Assembly (NCBI GenBank): GCA_020698575.1
Contig: CM036245.1
Location: 2,538,223 to 2,602,222 of the forward strand
DNA length: 64,000 nt
Source of the DNA: Bostrychus sinensis
Lineage: Eukaryota > Chordata > Actinopteri > Gobiiformes > Eleotridae
Reading direction: 5' to 3'
Positions within the stretch are counted from its first letter, which is position 1. Each line of letters starts with the position of its first letter. The notes below the pieces were generated by a model. The model had not been told where the DNA came from. It made no database searches and worked only from the letters and a program-made list of their open reading frames with translations. A program made the position numbers and the translations under genes. Below, one piece after another: positions 32,248 through 41,835 of this stretch.

Positions 32248-33835
32248 TGTAACATATGTGAATGTACAATGTGCTATGTAATAAAGAAAGTACAGGCTAG
32301 TTACAGAAAATTCTAAAATTCAGCTCAGGGAGGAAATGTGGTGTTGTGTTCAATTACACTCACTTACAGGCTTTGAGTTGCCAAGAAGGTGAGTTATATT
32401 AACAGTGCAAAAAGTAGAACATTTACAATATTTACAAAATTTACAAACACTGCCCGATATTATTATCGACCAAGACTAGAAATACCAAAGCATCATTCAT
32501 AGTTCATGAACTTGTTGATCCAAGTGCTTGATATTGCTGCAGTTCATTCAGAGCCCACAAGAGGGCAATGTCCAATAAAGTCCATAGGGAAAACAAAGTT
32601 CAAAGTCCAAGTCTATAGGGGCAGTGTCATTGTATATGTGTGAGTATGCGTGTGGGGGCAGCGGCTGCAGCGCCTCCTACCGCACAGGCAGAGGTTTGCA
32701 CTTGATCTCTGTTCTTCAGGCTCGAGGCCTAGTGGTTAGCTCGCCATCCATAGGGAAGAACCTGGCCTGCACAAGACAGGACCAATCAATAAGTTACTGG
32801 GTTAACATTATTTCTACAGTTGATAAAAGTTAAAAAAAAATACTTTTATCTATACCATGTACATGACAAATATTTAAATACTACATAGCAATATGTAGTT
32901 CAACAAGAGTACTCTTTCATCATCATCATGGGGCGGCAGTAGCTCAGTTGGTAGAGCCGCTTGTCCAATAACCAGAAGGTTGGTGGTTCAAACCCCCCTC
33001 CCACCGTTGCATACAGTCCCATACTGTCCTTGGGCAAGACACTTAACCCACCTTGCCTCCAGTGTCTGCGCACACTGGTGTATGAATGTGAGTGTGAATG
33101 GGTGAATGGTTCCTTGATGTAAAGCGCTTTGAGTACCCATGAAGGTAGAAAAGTGCTATATAAAAATGTGACCATTTACCATCATAAATACATCATTCAA
33201 TGTTGTACAAAATCACAATTCAATACAAAATAGTGTTTGACCATTTCAATAACTTTTAGTTGCACAGTAGCAATTAACACTACCAAATGGAAACACAACA
33301 TTCATATTAACTCAGTACAAGCAGCACTGAGCCCATATAGTCGTGTTAGCAGTGGGCTAAGGCAAACAATTTCATGAATGAATACAGCCAGCGCCAGCAC
33401 CGGCTGACTCATTCACGTACGTTAGCAAACACATTAGCATTTAGCTCCGTATCACACAAACAATTTCACTCACCAGTTCGATTCATAAAGTCACTCAAAG
33501 TAAAAAGCGCGGTCCCTCAAGACAGGGTAGAGGCATCTAAGAAAGTTAGCAGGCATAGCAGTTACCAAACAGCAGTGAGAGTACGAGATTATTAGTTTTA
33601 AGGCTAGAGGCCTACCTGCAGCAGCTCCGGACCAGCTCCCACACACACTACACAGCACCGCTCTACTACATTTAAAGGACATACGGCGGAAGTCCCGCAC
33701 GAGGTCTCGCGATACATAGACAAAGTCTCGTGATACATGCACAAAGTCTCGTGATAGTTTAGACTTAGAGTAGAGAGCCGTGAGCCATGAAATAAAGGAG
33801 AGACCAGACCCGCAGCAGAAAATAGCTGGGTTACA
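32248..33835 (-). mobile_element. 1588-bp solo LTR splitting the minisatellite
   Basis: Ends are TGTAAC and GTTACA (inverted), with GACA on both sides (32244-32247 and 33836-33839), a 4-bp target duplication. On the reverse strand it starts TGTAACCCAGC, like the gypsy LTR at 7804, and shares GCGGGACTTCC, GGAGCTGCTGCAGGT, an AGCTCGCCATC block and the end region, so it belongs to the same LTR family. No internal coding part remains. A tRNA-derived SINE is inserted at 32928-33185. Confidence 0.85.
32928..33185 (+). mobile_element. tRNA-derived SINE inside the LTR
   Basis: Same family as 22840-23083. The head has TAGCTCAGTTGGTAGAGCCG (A box) and GGTGGTTCAAACCCC (B box), then CCTTGGGCAAGACACTTAAC, GTGAATGGGTGAATGG and AAAGCGCTTTGAGTACC, and an A/T-rich end at about 33185. 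Exact ends and target duplication are unclear because of CATCAT repeats. Confidence 0.85.
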
Positions 33836-33839
33836 GACA

Positions 33840-34472
33840 ATTGATTGGTTAATGAGAGACAGCTGATTGGTTAATGAGTGACAGTTGATTGGTTAATGAG
33901 AGACAGCTGATTGGTTAATGAGTGACAGCTGATTGGTTAATGAGTGACAGCTGATTGGTTAATGAGTGACAGCTGATTGGTTAATGAGAGACAGCTGATT
34001 GGTTAATGAGAGACAGTTGATTGGTTAATGAGAGACAGCTGATTGGTTAATGAGTGACAGCTAATTGGTTAATGAGTGACAGCTGATTGGTTAATGAGTG
34101 ACAGTTGATTGGTTAATGAGAGACAGCTGATTGGTTAATGAGAGACAGTTGATTGGTTAATGAGAGACAGTTGATTGGTTAATGAGTGACAGCTGATTGG
34201 TTAATGAGTGACAGCTGATTGGTTAATGAGTGACAGCTGATTGGTTAATGAGTGACAGCTGATTGGTTAATGAGTGACAGTTGATTGGTTAATGAGAGAC
34301 AGCTGATTGGTTAATGAGTGACAGCTGATTGGTTAATGAGTGACAGCTGATTGGTTAATGAGTGACAGCTGATTGGTTAATGAGAGACAGCTGATTGGTT
34401 AATGAGTGACAGCTGATTGGTTAAGAAGTGACAGCTGATTGGTTAATGAGTGACAGCTGATTGGTTAAGAAG
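33840..34472 (+). repeat. 22-bp minisatellite, right arm
   Basis: About 29 more units of the same 22-bp repeat, mainly TGAGTGACAGCTGATTGGTT with AA, and occasional CAGTTG for CAGCTG. Together with the left arm this makes about 40 units that formed one array before the LTR inserted. Confidence 0.95.
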
Positions 34473-35125
34473 TGATCAGAACATTAGAAAGTTACTGTAG
34501 CTAAGGACTACGTACAGCAGGAGTGGAGTAAAGCAGCTCCTTTATGATTCTCCAAATGGAAACTGAAGCAGACCTCAGCAGCAGCAGAGGTGAAGCAGTC
34601 AGAGATGTTACTGTGGACTTTATAAGAAGAAACACAGCCCACCGCCAGTAAACAACAACAGCGACTCCTGGATGTGTTTGTCAGATGATGACAGGACGGG
34701 AGGTGTCTATAACGAGATGAGTACAGTGGGTGTAAGTTTCAGGCTGCTCTTCACTCTCCTGCTGGATCAGCTCAGCTACAGAGCATTTACACTGTGAACT
34801 GGCCACAGATCTGTGGTTAAATACGCCGCGTATTCCTGAGTGCAGAGCTAACGTTTTGCTCAGGTGTACACAGGTGGTTCTAGTTCTATCTGTAAAAACA
34901 CTCATGTCCCAGTTTTCAACAAACCATGTCCCAGTTGCCCCCTTTTTAACCAATAGGAAACGAAAAACACATTTGTCTAAAGACTTTTGTCAGTAAAATT
35001 ATTTACAACATGATTAGACTATTTTTATTTATAAATTGCCATTAAACTCCAAAACCAAAGCCCTATAGCGTAATGTAACTCTGATCCTATAGATGAGCTA
35101 ATGAACTAACACATGACACATGTTG
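34473..35125. other. Non-coding, unassigned
   Basis: Unique-looking sequence after the minisatellite. No domain, element end or RNA was recognised. Confidence 0.4.
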
Positions 35126-35233
35126 TATGAATGTGAGTGAGTGGGGACTACGGATGGAAATTAGCTCTGAGCTATAATCCGGTGTATTTACAGCACTAGC
35201 CCTTCATTAATACACGCTGTCCCATTCAAATAA

Positions 35234-35280
<47 letters not shown>

Positions 35281-35281
35281 A
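35126..35281 (+). mobile_element. 5S-type SINE, 3' half, with AAAT tail
   Basis: GTGAGTGAGTGGGGACTACGG, then a GCTCTGAGCTATAATCCGG block and TGTCCCATTCAAATAA match the body and tail of the 23.4-23.6 kb 5S-derived SINE, read forward. The 5S head is missing. The tail is an (AAAT)n run at about 35228-35281. Confidence 0.7.
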
Positions 35282-35835
35282 ATGTTGCCTGTCCGTCCTG
35301 GGAAAGGATCTCTCCTTCAATATGGGCTCCCACAGCTGGGTTTTTTAGGAGTTTTTCCTTAAGAGAAGGAGGGTGTTACACAAGCACCGCTATTCCTGCA
35401 GAGGGCGCACATGTTGTGTGGTTGGTTGAAATGAGAGAGGTTTTTTTTGAGGTGACAGTCACGAGTTCAGCTCCTCTAATATCTGGTTTGGGACAGTTAG
35501 CAGTAACACCTGTAGTGTAACAGAGTGCCCAAAAAATGCTACGGCTCTCCAAGAAACCTTCTGTCTCCCTTTTTTTTTGCTGCCCTGCCGTGAACCACAA
35601 CGGAGGTTAACTCTGAAGCCCTGGGGCTAGAAGCTCCCCTGTGTCTCTCGACAAAGTTTGAAGGTTTCAACAGGAAAGGTTAACAAGGGTCTAAGGACAG
35701 GAGTGTCCTGGCTCTGTTTAGTTTAGTGTAGTTATTGTTTGTGTTGATTGTGTGTTTATGTTTGATCAACTGTTTGTGAAGCCTTTGAGGCGACTTTTGT
35801 TGTGAAATTGGGACAAACAAATAAACCTGAAGTGA
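35282..35835 (+). mobile_element. Second copy of the 9.05 kb retroposon, split
   Basis: 35282-35373 matches the head (CCTGTCCGTCCTGGGA, GGGTTTTTTAGGAGTTTTTCC) and 35690-35835 matches the rest (GACAGGAGTGTCCTGG, TTTGAGGCGACTTTTGTTG) of the element at 9051-9327. The two parts are separated by a 312-bp LTR-like insertion. Confidence 0.7.
35374..35685. mobile_element. 312-bp LTR-like insertion
   Basis: Starts TGTTA and ends TAACA (inverted). The flanks are AGGG at 35370-35373 and 35686-35689; if the first T is counted as target, the duplication is AGGGT. The uninterrupted copy at 9.05 kb has this target only once, which confirms an insertion. The size and TG...CA ends suggest a short solo LTR. 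It has no similarity to the two long LTRs in this window. Confidence 0.7.
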
Positions 35836-36393
35836 ATTGTTGTGTGTGGAGAGTCTCCTGTACGACCTCCGTAACAAACAGACTCCATTCTAGTAAATGC
35901 ATGAGTTCACAGCGGCTGAGCTGCAGGACGTGTGCTCCGGCAGAAATACGCACAGCTGAACACGCCATGTATTTCAAAATAAAACACCATGTGCAGACTC
36001 TGGACCACATCGTCTTGATTGATGCCACTTATTTTGATTAATTGACCTCAGACAAATGCGAAGTTTAGTGACAGAATATAATTTAATCAGAGATTTAGTA
36101 TCAATTATAAGACAACTACAAACAAAATATTAGCCTTGCATTTACAGAATAAGGCTACTAAAATGCTGAAATTTAATAAAGCTACGAGTTTGGAAGGAAA
36201 AGGAATTTTTCTGGATTGTGGCAGAGTGGTTAGCACTGTCACCTCAATGACAGAAATCAACCTAAAACATTCACAATAATCCTTTAACCCCAGAGACACT
36301 GAAGGATGGGTCAAATGCACAGAGATGTTTTAACTGATTAAAAGCTGGCAGTTCTTTGCTACGGAGAGATGGAGGAAGTAGGTTTATTTTTGT
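35836..36393. other. Non-coding 3' flank of the 36.4 kb pseudogene
   Basis: AT-rich. A short tRNA-like SINE scrap (GGCAGAGTGGTTAGCACTGTC) lies at about 36220-36241. Otherwise nothing is recognised. Confidence 0.4.
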
Positions 36394-37329
36394 TTATCTG
36401 CGTCTGCGTCTGAACAGCAGACTTTTACACAGGAGCCGTATTTTGGTCAGAACTAAGCCGTAGATTAATGGGTTGAACAGCGGCTGGCACAGGAGGAAGT
36501 ACAGAGACATGAAAATCCGTAACAGGTCGGGCGCGCGGCTCATGTCGAAGCGTCCCTGAACGATTTCAAACACGACGCCGAACGGAGAAGTTCAGCAGCG
36601 ACGCGATGTGAGGAGCACAGGTGCTGACCGCTTTGCGCCGCGTCTGTTTGGATCCCGACAAACACACTCGGAGAATCCGCGAGTACGTCGTCAGGATGCA
36701 GACGAGCGGCAGCGCGATGTGGTTAAAGGTGATGACCAGGCCGTACAGGTTAACGGCCTGCGGTGTCGGAGCACGCCAGCTTCACCACCGGGAAGTTATC
36801 GCAGTACACTTTGTGGACGACGTTTCCGCAGAACCGCAACGTCGACGTCAGGAGGATCATGACGCCGCAGATCGTAAAGGCAGTAACACCACGGGACGGC
36901 GACGAGAACGGCCACTCTGTTCTTGGTCATGCGCGCGTTGTACTGCAGGGGGCGGCATATCGACACGTAGCGGTCGTACGACATGACGGCCAGGCTCAGG
37001 TACTCCACCAGGCCGTACGTGTGCAGCGCGTAGATCTGCAGGAAGCACGGAGCGGCGGGAACGACGTGGACGTCCCGCAGGATCTGCAGCAGGAGGAACG
37101 GGAACAACGCGGTGCTGCCGTAGAGCTCGTTCAGGAATAAACTGCAGAGGAAGACGTACATGGGCTCGTGCAGAGAGCGGTTCAGGCAGATGACGGCGAT
37201 GAGGAGAAGGTTGGAGAAGAGCATGAGGACGAACAGCAGCAGTGCGAGGAGGAAGACCAGGTATTTCCACAAACCCGTCTCAAAATACGCAGAGAGAGTG
37301 AAGTAAGAGAAGAGACTCGAGTTCATCAT
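36394..37329 (-). pseudogene. Odorant receptor with three +1 frameshifts
   Basis: Full-length OR on the reverse strand, from Met-Met-Asn-Ser-Ser at 37329 to a stop at 36394. Intact motifs: His-Glu-Pro-Met-Tyr, Ser-Tyr-Asp-Arg-Tyr, Lys-Ala-Val-Ser-Thr-Cys, Asn-Pro-Leu-Ile-Tyr and a basic tail. Three single-base gains are needed to follow it, near 36888 (helix 4), 36757 (before Val-Asn-Leu-Tyr-Gly in the helix 5 region) and 36585 (after Leu-Asn-Phe-Ser in helix 6). Together they restore the original frame, so start and stop are in phase. The gene is very GC- and CpG-rich compared with the others. It is either a young pseudogene or a sequence with base-call insertions. Confidence 0.85.
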
Positions 37330-37383
37330 TATCTCCGAGACGTAGCTGAGTCAATCTGCGCACAACCGTTTAACTGACGAGCA

Positions 37384-38441
37384 CAGAGGTTCTCAAACTG
37401 TGGTACGGGTCCCACTGGTGGTACGTGACAAGTGAGGAGTCTTTTTGCTGTTCAAATCCAGATTTTGTTTTCTATGAGCCAGCAGTAAAGTTTAGACCAC
37501 ATGAGTTTGGTTTAGCCCTAGGTCAGACTCAGTTTAATCCTGGTTTAGACCTGGTTTAATCCCGGTTTAATCCTGGTTTAGTCCGGGTTTACACCTGGTT
37601 TAGTCCTGGTTTAATCCTGGTTTAGACCTGGTTTAGTCCTGGTTTAGTCCGGGTTTACACCTGGTTTAGTCCTGGTTTAATCCTGGTTTAGTCCTGGTTT
37701 AGTCTTGGTTTAGTCTTGGTTTAGTCCTGGTTTAGTCCTGGTTTAGTCCTGGTTTAGTCCTGGTTTAGACCTGGTTTAGTCCTGGTTTAGACCTGGTTTA
37801 GTCCTGGTTTAGTCCTGGTTTAGACCTGGTTTAGTCCTGGTTTAGTCCTGGTTTAGACCTGGTTTAGACCTGGTTTAGTCCTGGTTTAGTCTTGGTTTAG
37901 TCTTGGTTTAGTCCTGGTTTAGTCCTGGTTTAGTCCTGGTTTAGACCTGGTTTAGTCCTGGTTTAGTCCTGGTTTAGACCTGGTTTAGACCTGGTTTAGT
38001 CCTGGTTTAGTCCTGGTTTAGACCTGGTTTAGTCCTGGTTTAGACCTGGTTTAGTCCTGGTTTAGTCCTGGTTTAGACCTGGTTTAGTCCTGGTTTAGTC
38101 CTGGTTTAGACCTGGTTTAGACCTGGTTTAGTCCTGGTTTAGACCTGGTTTAGTCCTGGTTTAGACCTGGTTTAGACCTGGTTTAGTCCTGGTTTAGACC
38201 TGGTTTAGTCCTGGTTTAGTCCTGGTTTAGACCTGGTTTAGACCTGGTTTAGTCCTGGTTTAGTCCTGGTTTAGACCTGGTTTAGTCCTGGTTTAGTCCT
38301 GGTTTAGACCTGGTTTAGACCTGGTTTAGTCCTGGTTTAGTCCTGGTTTAGACCTGGTTTAGACCTGGTTTAGTCCTGGTTTAGTCCTGGTTTAGTTCCA
38401 TTAAAGATTGTACTTTGGTCTAAAACATTTGAGAACCTCTG
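37384..38441. mobile_element. hAT-type MITE expanded by a minisatellite
   Basis: The left end is CAGAGGTTCTCAAACTGTGG. The right end, read on the reverse strand, is CAGAGGTTCTCAAATGTTTT, giving terminal inverted repeats of about 14 bp. Flanks are GACGAGCA (37376-37383) and GACCAGCA (38442-38449), an 8-bp target duplication with one mismatch, the hAT size. No transposase. Almost the whole interior is the 11-bp array at 37500-38395. Confidence 0.75.
37500..38395 (+). repeat. 11-bp minisatellite in the MITE
   Basis: About 81 units of CTGGTTTAGTC or CTGGTTTAGAC, with rare variants (CCGGGTTTACAC, CTTGGTTTAGT). The two main types alternate in recurring patterns, which points to unequal exchange of multi-unit blocks. 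Confidence 0.95.
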
Positions 38442-38449
38442 GACCAGCA

Positions 38450-41400
38450 GATAAAAATAATAATACATTAATAATTTGTAAACAGATGTTATTTAAAAAA
38501 CCGAGTGCCAAGTCTTTACAGTTTCAGTGAGAATCAACAGTTTGTGAAATATAATCCACCTTTAAAATAAACTTTAAACACACAAGATGTTAAAGTTAAG
38601 TTTGCAGAATTACAACCTGTGCCTTCAGTAATAAACTGCCAGAGTAAAGTAAAACCATGTAAAAGGTTAATAAGAGTTTAACACGTGACACAAGGTTTTC
38701 AAAGGCTCGGTGAGATATGGGATCATTAGAGTCAAAAGTCAATTTACTGTTAGTATTAAATACAATGAAATGTACTCAGATAATAAAAAACTGAATTAAA
38801 GAAAGAAAGTGAATACATGTGAAAGGTTAATAAAGGTGCTGCGACTGTATTATTATAGGTACTTCAAAATAAACCTGAGCCTTTCTACAGATGGAAGAAA
38901 ACAACTTTAGTATTTCAAAAATCTCCAAAAGTCCCTACAGTTTCCTTAACAGTAAATACCTATAAAAGATTATGATTGCTTTGGATTTAGGCTAAAATTA
39001 AAATATACATCAGGTTTTATAATAATAATAATAATGATAATAGGAGCATTACATAAAGACAACAAAAGCATTCATGTGCAGGAAAACAAGAATTCAACAT
39101 GTGCCATTTAAATCAGCTTTAAAATAAATATATTAAAACACAAAAGAGCGGATTAACACGTTTTCAGTACATGCTACAAATTAAATAAAGCATAAAAGTA
39201 CAAAAGGTGCACATACAATCGTACAGGTGTCAAAAATCTACTGCTGAAATGTGCAGAAAAAATACTATTTAATAAAAAATTCCCCAATTTAAAAATATAA
39301 TGTTAGATATTTTCAAAGTCTGTCACTGAAAAGTGTCAGGGCTTTCAAATAATGTAATAATGTTAGGAAAAAGAAAAATACAGTTTACAACATTTTTTGT
39401 ATTTTCAAAAATTCACTTTTGCAATTTCCTGTTTAAAAAAAAAATCCTACAAAATTCCAGTTAGAAATGTCTCTGAATTACAGCACAGAGTTTAATGCAT
39501 TTACCTCCCCAGTGCATTACAAAATGATAATTTTCAATACTGGTAAGAGTTAAAGCTAAATTATATTGTTGTTTCCATAACAGGAGCTTAAAAATGTGAT
39601 TAATTCAAACTCAAAATGACAACAGTATGCGATAACATACAAGATTTCAATATGTACGATTAAAATCAACATTAAAATATAAATGGATCCATCACCGCAT
39701 CAGCCTTGCAGATGCAGGTAAAGACAAATTTAAGCTGTTTTTTTAGGTTTAGTCTACAAATATAATGAATTCTCCTTTACAGTTTAAAGTTTTAGTTTGT
39801 CTTATTTTGCAGGAAATGTCAGTCACGTCTCAAATCTCAGTGGAAAAACAGTGGTGTGGATCTTTTCCAGAGCTGAGTTGGTTAAAAGATAAAACGATAA
39901 ATATGTAAAAGTCTTTAGAGGAGATGAAGTTAAACATCAGACTCCAGTGCGTTGTTGGTAAAATATTCGTTTGACTGAAAGTGAATAAATCAGAAAATGT
40001 TCAAAAATGTACGACAACAGTAAACATGGAATTAAAAATCGTATAAATAAAAAAGTTGAGTGAGTCATCAAAGCCTTGACTTAAAAATATAAATAAATGT
40101 GCACTTTTCAAATTTGCATTCAAATATAGAGAAATAAATTGCACTTAGTAACAAAACAAAACAATAAATGATCATCAGTAACAAAATGCTGACGTGTCTC
40201 CTGTAAAAACCTGAACACGTGCTTTACCTGGAGCTGATCTCTGAACTCTCCTCGTCTCTCTTAAAGGGTCCCAGGGTTTCCTCAGGGTTTCCTCAGGGTT
40301 TCCTCAGGGCCCGGAGGCGCGGCGGTGGTCATGTGACTGTTATGGGGTCACATGACATGATGTGATCACACATGCAAAGAATCACAACGGTTTGTTTTTC
40401 ATTTACTGCTCCCTTTGTGAACTTACTGTGTGGAACTGTGGGGATCAACAATAAAAGCGTAACAGATCAGCAACAACAAAACAAACGTGTTATAAATCAG
40501 GCTCAGTATTATGATCAAACTAATCCATTATTTTTAAATTCTCATGTTTTGAAGTTCAGAGATTTGGTTTATTATAGAATTATTTATGTATTTATTTCAG
40601 GGACAATGTATATTAATAAAACTTTCTGTAAATATGCCAGAGTTAGCACAAAGGCTGTTTTTCATCTGCAGTCCCTGGACAGATGTTGAAGTCACCCTAA
40701 ATATTTTCCAAATATTGTTCACAGCAAAAGCTAAAACACTTCCAGATTGTGTCCAGAGGTTCTTTTTAGTTCTTGAGAGCAAATATGAGTTGAGAGATTT
40801 ATGTATTTTTACTTTACAAAAAGCTAAAAAGAAAGTTAGGAGGAGATGTTTTTCTGTTACTGGGGTTCATTGTGGAACATTAAAAACATTTGGCTCTCTT
40901 TTCATTTAAAAAAAAGTATTGTACACTTTTGCATTATACATTTGAGAGTTATGGCTGTAAGTGATTTTTTTTTCTTTTTTCTTTTCTTCTTCTTATATTT
41001 TTTTCAAGTGTAGTATGAGCAGGTGTAACTAGGCTGGCATTAATAAGCTTTGCTTCCTCCTGAGCCTTTTCAGTCACAATTTCATGATTACTGATTTTGA
41101 GCGGGCCCTCCTCAGGCTTCAAGTGTCTCTAACCCATACCTGACTCTAGCACAGGTGTAACCAGAGTAAAGTTGTACTTTTATTTTTATGTGAACTTCAC
41201 CAAATCCTTCACTGTATTCAATGTTCTATGTTTATTACATGGTTAAATGCAAGTTCTAGCCTTTTCTCATTGTTATAACAGTGTTGCACATTTATGCCTG
41301 TACTGTCACTTTAAGAGAGAACGTGATGTTCCTACTGCTGCTGTAGTAGCGCCCCCTTCAGTCTGCGCTATGCCATCTGAGAGGAGGTATGTATTGTAGC

Positions 41401-41830
41401 GCTCCCGCAAATATAATGCTATTATTTGGTGTGAAGACTTTGATAAAGATTGATTGTTAAAACACCACTGTTCATAATTTGACTGTTCACATGTGGAAAT
41501 GTGACCCATGTTAAAGTGTTTTGTTGTCTTTGGCAAGTTTACTGTATGCACATGTCTCAGAGCTAGCTACAGCTTTCTGCATGTGTTTACTTGCTAACAG
41601 GAGACTGATGAGCTGTGTGCATGGGAGACTGCATGTGACAAGGATTTCTATGTTCTTTTATTTGTGCAGAATCACAATTAAAAGAACATCCAGTGGTCAG
41701 CAGCGCAGCCTTCAGTCAGCGCAGCACACACTGAACACAACGCAGATCGACAAATTTAAACAGATGTGCAACAAGGCAGCATTAGACTTTTAATGAGCAA
41801 AACCACACCAGTTACACAGGCCACTGGAGG
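38450..41830. other. 3.4 kb AT-rich non-coding
   Basis: No gene or named element. A 14-bp repeat CAGGGTTTCCTCAG occurs about three times at 40268-40309. A dyad GTCATGTGAC / GTCACATGAC lies at 40328-40357 beside GC-rich sequence. Frames at 40372-40909 and 41521-41793 have no recognisable motif. Confidence 0.5.
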
Positions 41831-41835
41831 TTCTA

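Noticed and set aside
32928..33000. tRNA gene
   Set aside because: A- and B-box-like sequences are present but no acceptor stem pairs, and the element continues into a SINE body repeated at 22840-23083.
36856..37270. 137-codon reverse-strand frame in the 36.4-37.3 kb OR
   Set aside because: It is a shadow frame of the GC-rich receptor; the OR motifs are in another frame.
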